A stretch of 39,775 bases of DNA from Gracilariopsis chorda (taxonomy: Eukaryota > Rhodophyta > Florideophyceae > Gracilariales > Gracilariaceae). The stretch spans positions 1 through 39,775 of the forward strand of contig NBIV01000433.1 in the NCBI GenBank assembly GCA_003194525.1, written 5' to 3'. Made by a program: the position numbers and the translations under genes. The notes beneath the pieces are model-generated. The model was not told the origin of the DNA. It worked only from the letters and a program-made list of their open reading frames with translations, and did no database searches. Shown here in pieces: positions 30,196 to 39,775 of this stretch (the stretch's first letter is position 1; the number at the start of each line of letters is the position of its first letter).

Positions 30196-30786
30196 ACTGG
30201 CGACGAGGGAGTCGCGAAAAGCTGTAGAGGGTGTTGCCGTGCCTTAAGTAGAGATTTAGCACAGGCGCATCTCTTAATTCCAACATACGCGAGCTAAGGA
30301 CGGGAGGCGGTGCTTCTGCAAGAATGAATTAGAAGAAGTGTGGGCATACTCCATACTAACTTTGTCAAGCTGTTTGACAATTTTAGTACTCTTTGAGTCA
30401 ATAACTTAGATTTTCTTTTCTAAACGTAGCTGTGTTGAAATTAAGAATGATTGCAAAGATCTCATTAAAGTGAGAGCACAGAAAGCACATACCTGCAGAG
30501 GGTTGTCGTTCGTTCAACTGTTTAAAGTGCCCGCTGTCTGCTCTTGAATAGTTAACGCAAGAAGTCGATCCCGCGCTCAGAAGGTCCAGTGGATGGATGC
30601 GGCCTAACGCGGTGAATCCTTGGCCATTGAAAGCTGAGCGGAGGTGCGATGCTGTAGTTTGTTATGGACCGTGTTGAAGGGACATCCGTTTGGGAAATGA
30701 CACATTGTAGGCTATGCCCTGCGGATTTTTCGCGCCGCGTCGGACTGCCAAGGAATGCTTCTCCACACTGGGAGATTTGAAATGTT
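30196..30786. other. Spacer before the second tandem unit
   Basis: Noncoding as far as can be seen. It would be the sequence just before base 1 if the array continues leftwards. Holds the upstream region of the minus-strand gene 29539-30195. Confidence 0.4.
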
Positions 30787-33232
30787 CATTGTGTGGCCAG
30801 TAAGATTATAAGTTATCAGATGTAGGAGTGCAAGTACGAACGCATGGTTCACTGAGTAGGTCATAATGTGGAAACATTGAGAAGCAGTGGCCTGTATATG
30901 GATGACGATATACATCTGGCTAGCGATACGTTCACCCTTGTAGGCTATGGGCATAGAAAGAGCGCTTAAAGACGGTACGAGTGGGAAGGCGATTAAAGAT
31001 GTAGGTGAAAGAGGAGCAAGTGTGTCAAATGAGATAGTTTACTGAAGGACAAAGAAGAAATGCGTGTTCTATTGAGGAAGATGCGATAGGTTGAGGAATG
31101 AAGGTTTAGTGCGAGCACTACATGATGTTTGACTGCTCCTACATGCAGTGCTTGTGCTTTCTGTGGCACTGCCTGGTCCACCACTTATTTGAAGCAAGCG
31201 GAAGCAGCGGCTGGATACAACAAATAAGTCGGAGAATTGTCGGGGGATGTTGGTACGAGAAAGTTTGCGCGTCTCTACACAAATCAAGATTAATAAGGCG
31301 TAGGCTACGAGATCCTTACGAAAGAGACACAGTCGAATATCGCCAACTTGAAGGAGAACCCAAGTTTTGAATGTCAACTGCCCTCTTTGCAGGTAAGTTT
31401 GTGCCTACGTGGCGTATCCAATACAAAGAATGGAGAGACGGCGTTGAAGGTAGTCATTCAGAATACGTTCAAATGAAATTGGTCTCGAAAGACGTGACAC
31501 GCCATGCAAAGATTGAGGTACGGACAAGGGTATGAGGATTCTTTCGTTTGTGATCAAAGATGGGTATCGATCTGCAGACAGTGCTTGGCCTCATAGGAGA
31601 AGAAGCGTGGCACGCACCCATCCAAAAAGAACGCACCAAATCGAATGATTTGGCTAGAATAGCGCGTAACTCACTCGGTCACGCTTATCGATCCTGAAAC
31701 GAATAAGAAACGATTTAGACGCAGATTCACCTCTCATTCGTTTTGAGGCTGGAGAAGATCGGCGACAACGGGTTACAGCGAATGGTTGAATCGCAGATGG
31801 AATTTTATTGGAGCGCAGAGCGGGAGCAGGACTTTGATAGAACTGCGGTGAGATCATAACACTTTGAGTTAATGATGGCTTCAGTCGGTCAGTACAAATT
31901 TGAATCGTGGGTGGCAATAACTTCTGAGCCGCTGCGCTATTCCGCGAATTTCTACATAATCCTCAAACATGAATATCGTCTTCGGCTGGCTTCAACAAAG
32001 CAGAAGGATAGTGTTATGGCCGATCGCGTTCCACGTCTTCATTTTGTTCCCCACCCACCCACTCCATTATTTACTTCTAGACTGAATCAAAGTACTTGTT
32101 CTACCGCACTGGAAGTGATACCCGACGAGCTACTGTCGCGCTGAGAAGAATACAATGCAGAACGATGCGCTCCCGACCGCGAAAGAACGCATCTGCTCAG
32201 ACGCAGATGTTTCCGAAACTGATAAAACATCATCGGTTCTGTTTTACACTGTATCTTCTGGCTGACGTTAAGCGGAATAAAAAGTTAGGTAGCTTAGTTT
32301 GAAGTTACCAAACGAGGATCCTGCTCTGACAGATTCATGGGCTCAGCGAGCTTGGCATCATGCCAAGTCTGCAGAAATCGGTCACTGTAGCACAGGTTTC
32401 TATGGTAGATATACTCCTTGGGCTGCAAACTTTTCTGAGAGTGTGATATGGGAGAGTTGGATTATGTCTGGTGTTTGTCTTAATGTCGTGTTGAAGTAAA
32501 AATGCGAAACTATTATGCTAGGGAGAGACAAGACGTGGTATGAAAATAAACAGAAGGTACGCCATCGATTAAACATAATCTGGCTCGGTAAAACCGAACT
32601 GCAGACACATCTTGATCAAGCTTGTCGTCTTTGACTAGTACGGTAACCATTCACCTCCAGTTCACTGTTTGGTCGAGACAAAGAGAGCTTTCCCATCCCT
32701 TCAGTTGCAGCGCATATGGTTGAGTGTTGTTAACCATGACTGTGATGTTAGTGCAAAGCACTCATAATTATAGAGCAGTGTGTACAGCAGACACAAACAG
32801 TGATATGGACGCGGATAAACGACGCATACTTGGTGAGCATGTGTTATATTCTGGACAGCCATCGAAGAGGATTTGGGATATGTTTTCAAATAAACTCCGG
32901 CACTCTGGAGTTTCAGAAGCTGAGAACGTGAAACAGAGTAACTTGTACTTTATTTCCGAGAATTGGAGACACTAGTGCGAGGCATGCGAAGCGCTGGGAA
33001 GCACACGTGTCATAGATGGGTACGCTAGCAAATGCAGAACCTTCTTGCCCCTACGATGCCGATACAAATCACCCAGAGTCCAACCGCCATATCGAACTAA
33101 ACAGCACTACAATCAATCGTTCATATTCTGCAGAGAGTTGCGATTAAAGTGGAACTTCAGATCAATTACAAGCCATCTACACAGAAGACCTATAAGGTAT
33201 GGAAACAACTGACCATAGTTGTCGCACGATGC
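30787..33232. other. Gene-poor interval of the second unit
   Basis: Counterpart of 1-2449, with the same absence of a supported gene. Small indels here alter several short frames, showing that they are not under selection. Confidence 0.45.
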
Positions 33233-34257
33233 TGTTCATGCGGCTGCGGTGTCTTGCAGTGAACGCATGAAGATTGCGTTTCCAACGCCTAACATCATTG
33301 TTGTGTACTGTTGTATTTGACTATCCTCTACAGTCAGCTCATCCGTAGCCATCCACCCACCGTCAAGTGGTCACAACCCATGACGATGTGGGAGCAACGA
33401 CCAAATGATAACTCATTTGATCGCGTCCCGTGAAGTGAGGTTGGATACCATACGGTTTTACAACCCACCCGCCGATGCCGGATGTGCACCACGAAGCAGG
33501 GCCCGTTTTACAACTTCGTCCAGAAGGAAAGTGTTTTTACAACCAGGTTCCCACAACTGGACCGGGCAGTTTTACAACCAACCTCAAAACCATTCATCGC
33601 ACCCCAGAGAGGACTGTGTGGGAAATGCGTTGGGGCTGTCGTGAAGAGAGCGCAGAGGAGATAGAAATGGTTAGCTAAGAAGAAAAGGATACTGGAACAG
33701 AAATGGTGAGATAGACAAACGCTGAACTTACGAATGATGGTGGATGGCGTCAAGTTATGGTATTTGGATCGAGCGAGTACCCAATAGACTGCGGAGCTTA
33801 CGAGGGCTGCAGCGGCATCCCCTAGCCTCAGCCTCCTTGGATACTGCTCTGGGGCGATCAGATAAAAATAAGCAAAGCTAGGAAATCCACTGTTAGGACC
33901 CCTCCAGAGTTCATTAGACCCCTATACTATACCGTGTAACTTGTGAGAAGTGTAGACGAACGAGAGAAAATGAGTGGATTGGTCAGTGTTGCAAAATGCA
34001 TCTGGAGAAAAGACAACAGTGAAAACTCGAGTATCAAACACTGGAGCGGAAGCGGAGAATGTTGTGGTTGTGATGGTGTATGGAAAGCTGTATAGGGCAC
34101 TGGGGTGGTAAGGTTGAGAATGAGACTGGGGACGTTGCGACCGACGAAGATGTTGGACAGGGGGTATTTATAGGGAATGAGACCGTCTTATCATGAACGA
34201 ACATATGGGCGAGAGTCAAATGCATTGTGTCTATAATTGCAGGGAACGAGTTATGAT
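33233..34257 (-). repeat. Repeat R1, copy 3 (second tandem unit)
   Basis: Counterpart of 2450-3473 in the second tandem unit. At several positions where the two tandem copies differ (accgtgtaac, gtcagtgttgc, aaaaataagcaaag, gcggagaatg) this copy agrees with the inverted copy at 19328-20354 and the first-unit copy does not. Confidence 0.85.
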
Positions 34258-34776
34258 CATCACGAAATCTTACTCTCCTGAGGAATGTTGTTCCCTGATG
34301 ATCGAGGAGAATCTCCATTTTCAAATGCGAGGTGCCACGGCCCGGAGTCAGGCCCCGTTATAATTCATGTTCCAAGGCATGATTTCCAAATTCTGTGTCA
34401 TCAAATAAGTTGCAGGCACAGGCTATTCCCCACGGGGGCTTGCATGGACATTTACCGAGTTGTCTTAAATTTACAAGACAGGAAGTAGCGCAAATGTAGA
34501 AGTGGTTACCGGCCGAATGCACATATTTGTTTCTAACTACTCTCCTTGATCTAATTAGATAATCAGCCTCCAATTTCGACTATTTCGACAATACACGCCA
34601 TGTTTGAAGTACAAGGATAGAAAGGTCCTCGGTTTTGCAGAAAGTTTACGTTTTGCTCTTCTTTTGTGTCTTTTCTATACATTTGAAATAACCTCATTGG
34701 CAGAATTATGGAGCTGGCGGTGCGGAAATGGAACGCTGCGTTGTACAGAAGCATATCAAAAGGCTGGAAAGTTGTA

Positions 34777-35139
34777 TCAGCACTGAACAGGCGAAGTACG
34801 TAGATGTGAAGGGGAGTTGTGGCAAATGCCACGGCACATAGATCTGAAATAAACTACAGCAAATGAGGCGAGACTAAGTGGAACTTCGACAGGTAACCCT
34901 TGACTTCGGATTGTGTTTGTCTTTAGATTGCGAGCTTGTACTTGCTGATAATCCGAGTCAGCCCCCTTCTTTCCGTTCGGTTTCATAACTGCAGCAAGTG
35001 CAAAGCTTCTTTTGGTACACTCTATCGGCAAAAGCTGCATTCTTTCTGTTTCCCAACTCGGTATCGACTCACGAATAGGCGCCAACAACGGCCGCTTACT
35101 ACATGTCACGTACACGTTTCGCTCGTGCAAGCTATCCAT
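34777..35139 (-). CDS. Small unrecognised protein, R2-associated (copy 3)
   Basis: A 120-codon counterpart of 3998-4357 in the second tandem unit. It is one codon longer because of indels around KPNGKKGADSD, a stretch that resembles the plus-strand copy more than the first-unit copy. No domain recognised. Confidence 0.25.
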   Translation of the reverse strand: MDSLHERNVYVTCSKRPLLAPIRESIPSWETERMQLLPIECTKRSFALAAVMKPNGKKGADSDYQQVQARNLKTNTIRSQGLPVEVPLSLASFAVVYFRSMCRGICHNSPSHLRTSPVQC

Positions 35140-35655
35140 CGCGACCACGGTGTAGTGTAGAGTATTCTCTGAGCCGAAGGGGGTTCTTCGCTTGGTGTCT
35201 TGCTAGAAAGGAAGTTACAGAAATAGTTGTAACGCTTGAAAAGCTTTGGCCGCACATCTAGAGCGACAGATAGATCCAGATATCACTGTTCTAACCATGA
35301 TTTGATTTTTATCATTTGCGGTTCTCTGCCTCCCTACTACACCGAATCGGATTCATGGAGATACAGCTTGACTGGAACAGGTGCCGTAAAAATATAGATC
35401 ACACACCTTCTCTTATTCAGCTCGTAAGCTTTTTAGAGATAGGGCTATGAGTGTCTAGCATGTACATCTGCATATCTGAAAAACTCAGTTTTACTCCTTG
35501 AAGAGAACTTGCTTTTAAATTCTCAGTCTGACGCAATTTCCGAGTGTGAGTAGAAGAGTGTGTGTGGAAGAGGCACACTTGAATCATAGCAATATTGCTA
35601 TCACCAGATGGGCACCATGGGAGTACATGGCGATTAAAGTTCGGTTAGAGATATT
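34912..35655 (-). repeat. Repeat R2, copy 3 (second tandem unit)
   Basis: Counterpart of 4133-4873. It shares with the copy at 28494-29246 features that the first-unit copy lacks, such as the GGCCGC near 35090, cccc around 34970 and aaagac (reverse strand) near 34920. Confidence 0.8.
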
Positions 35656-35727
35656 TTGTAAGCACAAGTGCTCTAGATATACCATAATGCTCTACCTTGC
35701 AGCATTGATCATAGCGCCTTGATGCAG

Positions 35728-35796
35728 ATGGGGAGTAACTTACTTCAGCCAATCATGCATTGCCGCGCAGCGTATCTTATCGACCGTAGCTATTAG
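35728..35796 (+). CDS. Conserved upstream short ORF, second-unit copy of A
   Basis: Identical 22-codon frame to 4946-5014, 297 nt before the ATG of the second A copy. Confidence 0.4.
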   Translation: MGSNLLQPIMHCRAAYLIDRSY

Positions 35797-36024
35797 CCAA
35801 GGGGGTGTCGCAATGGGATAGGTGTTCCACAAAGCAAATTCCCATTGGAACCAGCTTCATCCCCACGCGGATGAGCATGCACAGCGGGCTTTCCAGCCTT
35901 ACTTCAGGCTCGTCCGTCTTCAAGCTCACCTGTCGAAATGACTTGCTTTCTCCATCACTGTCGTGCAGTACTGCTTCAAGCTTTTTCTTTACCGTAAGCC
36001 TGCGTGACGTCACAGTAATTCGCG

Positions 36025-36687
36025 ATGAAGTGCGGAAAACACCGCAGCCCGGACGAGTGCACTTCCTCCGAATCATTTCTCAACCACAAGAGAACCCGCC
36101 CAAATCCTCCCTCTCAACATGAATCCGTCTTTTGGGCCTCAACGTGCCGTCTAGAAAACTTGACGAACGCCATCCCGGCATCCCCCGCCTCTTACACCGT
36201 GGACGCAGACAGTCTGGGTCGTGGTGTTCATCTCCGGTCCCCTCCTCCCACACCCTCGCCTAGGCCAAAGCGCCCCTTTCGTTGTGTCAAGCACCATGGC
36301 TTCTTGGACGGGATTTGCAACGACGCGAGACAGGCGTCGAATAGAGTGGCGCAAGTCGACTATGGATCATATTGCCATGAAACTGCCTCACTCTCATGCA
36401 TTGCGTCGCCTAGATCTTCGAGACCTGCCCCGTATGTGTACAGGACTCCGTCGCCGGGACCTGTCCCGCTGGTTTCTGATAACTCGCCAAGCTTTCAAAC
36501 CAGAGCGGACTCGCCACCGAGACAGCCCGTTCTCAGCAGCATCGCGGTTTGTGAGTCACCCGAACCATCCAAAGCAGCTATAACTCTGGAATACGCTGGT
36601 GCTCATGGTACAATGCCATTTACCGCCACATGCAACTCACAATGTGTTCTTTCCGCACTCCTTCTGGCCCCGCACCACCGCAGATGA
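36025..36687 (+). CDS. Paralogue A, second tandem copy
   Basis: 220 residues. Differs from 5243-5905 at residues 9 (P instead of R), 41 (C instead of R) and 127 (A instead of G), plus one silent CTG/TTG change. All blocks described for A are present and the same end is used. Retention of the open frame in both units shows only recent duplication. Confidence 0.45.
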   Translation: MKCGKHRSPDECTSSESFLNHKRTRPNPPSQHESVFWASTCRLENLTNAIPASPASYTVDADSLGRGVHLRSPPPTPSPRPKRPFRCVKHHGFLDGICNDARQASNRVAQVDYGSYCHETASLSCIASPRSSRPAPYVYRTPSPGPVPLVSDNSPSFQTRADSPPRQPVLSSIAVCESPEPSKAAITLEYAGAHGTMPFTATCNSQCVLSALLLAPHHRR

Positions 36688-38701
36688 GACCATCAGCGAA
36701 TCGCTGCTGAGCCTCGGTTGCAGGTCACGCTACCGTATCCCGGAAGGCAGTGAAGTGTGAGCGAACACCTTCAGCCATCGACCGCAAGGGACATCGAGCG
36801 TACTATGGTTTGATCAATGTTCAGTTTTGGCAGTGTTTCGACCATCACATTCTATCACTGATGAGCCGTGCGTTCCCAAGGCTTAGTGCTGGAAAGGTTC
36901 TCAGAGAACAACACATCGTGCTGAGTCTTTCCCAGGTGCTTAATATTTTCTTCTGCACCAGTGCATGGCAAAGGTGTCCTGCACACCTCTGTAAAAGCTT
37001 GCCAGAAGGTGAAACAGAAAAAGAAACAGGCCCAAGGAGCAGCTTTTCAGCGCTGCTGGGAGCGATGAAAGCTAGCGACGTTTAACCGTCTTTGCCAGTT
37101 TGAAATATTCTTCCTCATGCGGCCTTCAGCACATGTAGCATTTGTAGGGACTGCCGCCGTGTGCCCGAAATCCGAACCACACTGGAAAAAAGGAATGACA
37201 GTCTGCACTGTTGTTGAACGTGCTTGGTCGTGTTCAAAAACAATGAACGTGCCAAGCGCGACGCCTTAAAAACTTTAATCTGTGTTTCAGTTCTTGAAAT
37301 CTGTTCGAATTCAACCCTTGCGCAGCAGCTGTACCCCACTTTGTGGCGTCTGCTTGAATCTATCAGTAAACATCACATCCACAACCGCCAGTAATAAGCG
37401 CAAAGCCTTTGTTTTAATCCGTAAGGTCTTTGATAATTCATTCGAGAAACACGACATTTGGAATTGAAACAGCCGTCACCCATTTTGCATTCTCTGATTA
37501 GACCAAAGAGAAAAAGATTAGAGAACAGAAGTTGAGAACAAGTTCTGAAGTTATTTTCAGCTATTTCTGCTACAGAAGAGTGGGTGGAAGTCGAACAAGA
37601 CGGGCGGGAGGAGAATTGCCCGTGCCTGCAGCTCAATGGAAGATAAGTAATTGGAGTCGGAACCCTGGAAGACGAAGTGGTGAGATCGAAAGCAGGCATC
37701 TGACTATCAAGAACCTTAGGAACTGGACCACTGGACCGCTGGACCCATGATCTTAGAATCCGTAGACCAATAACAATAAAAACTGTTCTTGGTACTCATT
37801 TCAAGAAGGAATACAGATAAAACTTGGTGAAAGTTCCTTCTGGTTACATGTTGGGGGTTTTCTGGACACAAAGACTTGAAATTGAGCATGGGAAGCACCT
37901 GTTTAGTCTTGTTGAAGAACGGTTCGTGTCATATCAACAACGTGCTCTTATCCTATTGAAGCACTCAGCACGCTAAGATTCCACTGAAACAGATGATCTT
38001 CACGAATTTGATCTTCGTTGCTTCATATACGCTGCCTTTTCTCATTATATCTAGTCGAGAATATCAAGAAGCTTTCTTTTGACAACGTGCAAATCCATTC
38101 AGGGTCCAGACTGCATGAACAGTTCATGGTTCACATGTATCATGATATGGGAGCTAATATTCAACTGCGCATTCACATTTACTTTGAAAAGTATTCTTCA
38201 AGAAGACAGAACAGTCAACCAACGTGGAGTGAACTCCTAGGTTCAATGGGCGAAGTCCGGGTCAAACGTTCTTCATTAACCTCAATGTATGTAAAGGGTT
38301 ACATGCTTTGCTGAAACAGTAGGAAGACCCTGTCTCTGCTTGACCCGGTCTCTGCTTCAAGCTTGTAAGCTGTCAGAAAGGGTTCCAAGTAACTAAAATG
38401 TAAACATACACGTTAAATAACTCTATCGTGTACAATAAGAACTAAATTGAGCGCTGTGCTGCTCGAGAAAGTGTGAAACTAACGCTTCACCATCATATCA
38501 CCTTCAGCATTCGTTCTTATTTTTTTATTTATTTATTTATTTTTGGTATCGTGGAGTTCTTTGTCAAGCACGCTCGCCACTCGGCGGAATGGATACGAGG
38601 GGTCTGCAAGAGACTTCGAAGCAAACCCTGAAACGGACCTGCACTAAGCAGACGCAATCGGATCGATAGCACTCAGGAACGAAATAGAAATCCATACAAG
38701 T
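36688..38701. other. Gene-poor interval of the second unit
   Basis: Counterpart of 5906-7948. Carries the expanded ATTT microsatellite. Nothing recognised. Confidence 0.4.
38516..38544 (+). repeat. ATTT microsatellite, expanded in unit 2
   Basis: CTTATTTTTTTATTTATTTA and on to TTTTTGG. Unit 1 has only CTTATTTTGTTTGTGG at 7735-7750. The 17-base gain is the largest length change between the two tandem units. Confidence 0.85.
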
Positions 38702-39046
38702 TTATTTGGCTCGCGAATATGCACAACAACGATGGCTTATTCTTTCTAATTCTCTCTGCAAGGCAGAGCACCATGAACAGCCTCGCTTGCTAGCCTTCTT
38801 TTTGTGCTTCTTTGGTTTCCTTGCGCGTTTTGCCTTGCGCCTTTCCTTGATGCCTTCATTTCTTATGCCCAGCGGCCTTCCACGGCTCACAGAGAGCCCT
38901 TGAAGAGCCCTAGTCACGCTGGACATCCGAAACTCGGCCCAGTCTTGCGGCGTGCGCAGATCGTACCGCCGGCGCTCCGGGGTGGTGAGGCCATATCCTG
39001 TTGCGACTCCGTTGAACCGAACGACCAAACGCTCCGGAACGCGCAT
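38702..39046 (-). CDS. Small basic VRFNGVATGY protein (family F, copy 3), altered C-terminus
   Basis: Matches 7949-8248 through the basic tail. One extra base near 38772 (GAGCACCATG against GAGCACATG) then moves the frame, so the CSCALPC end is replaced by WCSALQRELERISHRCCAYS and three more residues: 114 residues instead of 99. Its KASKRGCS agrees with the paralogue at 22215, whereas copy 1 has KAGKRVCS, so each tandem copy carries private changes. The same upstream exon candidate lies at 39260. Confidence 0.45.
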   Translation of the reverse strand: MRVPERLVVRFNGVATGYGLTTPERRRYDLRTPQDWAEFRMSSVTRALQGLSVSRGRPLGIRNEGIKERRKAKRARKPKKHKKKASKRGCSWCSALQRELERISHRCCAYSRAK

Positions 39047-39306
39047 TGTGCGAGCCTCGGTGTATCGATAGTAACGGAAGATGAAACCTAAAAATTCAGG
39101 CAACGAAAACGGAAAGATGGGTTGTCCTTTTCTACCCTAGGCAAGGGAACCGGGAAAGTGTTTGGAGGGTGAAAGGACGGAGTTTGAAGAACGAAAAGAA
39201 AGAATTAAGTGCTCTCCGAACCGGCCCACTTCCTGCAGAACGCATCTCTCCCGAATCCATAACATCAAGGTCGTAGTGCAGGCACTAGTGAGCTTCCCCA
39301 CTCGAA

Positions 39307-39775
39307 ATGCAACTCTCCCGTTTCCACCAACACCTGTCCGTGCAGGTTTCTATGCAAGAGAGAGGTGTTCTTGTTATGAATCCGTCCTCACAATTCATTC
39401 AACTGGAGAATGTGATGCACCAAAGACGAAGGTGGTTTCAAACAGCATACATTCCGCACGCATCAGTTCAGTAATCATCAGAGCACTCTCACCTGCGTTC
39501 ACGGTGACGTGGCTTCGACATGTTTCCACGCTAAAGTGCTAGCTGTGGATGTAGAAAAATGAGGCGCCGAGCGGTATATGGGTTTTCGTGGGTAGACATG
39601 GTGAGTATGCTGGATACATTCCCACATTTGTTAGCTACCCCCATAATGACGCACGAAACGGATTAATGAGAGGAGAGGACGCACAATGCAACCGTCCGAC
39701 AGCTGCAAATCTCTGCCCGCAACTGACAGACGCTTCTCCTCCCCCGATTCTGCAGCGCGGAAAGCCGCCAGCTGT
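39307..39775 (+). pseudogene. Upstream frame of paralogue B, second unit (partial)
   Basis: Copy of 8509-8977 with two further one-base indels: GAGAATG for GAGCAATG near 39408, and an extra A at about 39556 (GTAGAAAAATG) that puts TGA in the conserved frame. The window ends before the main B frame of this unit. Confidence 0.55.

Larger units (their letters stand above)
30787..39775 (+). repeat. Tandem unit, second copy (partial)
   Basis: Second occurrence of bases 1-8977. Differences from the first copy include single-base substitutions, one-base indels in homopolymers (one T fewer after 31800, one C fewer near 33380), a few-base deletion near 34770 and a 17-base gain at an ATTT microsatellite near 38520. 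The real divergence argues against a simple assembly overlap, though two haplotypes of a circular or repeated molecule remain possible. Confidence 0.95.

Noticed and set aside
29365..30297. 310-codon plus-strand frame opposite 29539-30195
   Set aside because: Starts with a non-ATG codon at an A run and is Arg/His-rich without structure. The minus-strand frame has an ATG and a sensible acidic and basic block order.

Overview
The window looks like nuclear DNA of a eukaryote, most probably a fungus and perhaps a basidiomycete. I infer this from intermediate GC, low gene density, pyrimidine-rich leaders before start codons, TATAAATA and TATAAAG core promoters, GTAAGT/GTATGT/GTGAGT splice-donor-like sites, and no operons or ribosome-binding sites. 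No protein here matches a family I can name, so the taxonomic call is weak.

Layout: the window is one full period of a tandem duplication plus about 9 kb of the next unit. Everything from 1 to 8977 recurs, same strand and order, at 30787-39775, with an offset of about 30.78 kb (30,779-30,798 as small indels accumulate). Both window edges lie inside the repeat. The unit also holds two repeats in inverted orientation: R1 (about 1.0 kb, 2450-3473 versus 19328-20354) and R2 (about 0.75 kb, 4133-4873 versus 28494-29246).

Genes: the main content is an unrecognised plus-strand paralogous family at five loci: A 5243, B 9161, C 12242, D 16335 and E 23460, with A repeated at 36025. The product is a small nuclear-looking protein with a basic N-terminus, a Ser/Pro-rich middle (YRTPSP, RFSxG), a conserved R-[IV]-D-x-G-[TI]-Q-[TP] motif and an acidic tail with SUMO-interaction-like VVDL/VIDV cores. 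Each copy has a second conserved reading frame upstream, about 300 nt away in A, C and D and about 650 nt away in B and E. B and E are also paired head-to-head with copies of a second, minus-strand family, a basic VRFNGVATGY protein (7949-8248, 22215-22759, 38702-39046). Many copies carry stops or frameshifts, so the block looks like a gene-family nursery and graveyard.

Outside the family: 17201-17887 (basic ORF), 24628-25542 (ORF with one in-frame TAG), 25807-27493 (long ORF with a frame change at a G run), and 29539-30195 on the minus strand (putative nuclear factor with an acidic-aromatic segment and nuclear localisation signals). The rest is intergenic sequence without recognisable tRNA, rRNA, transposase or reverse transcriptase.
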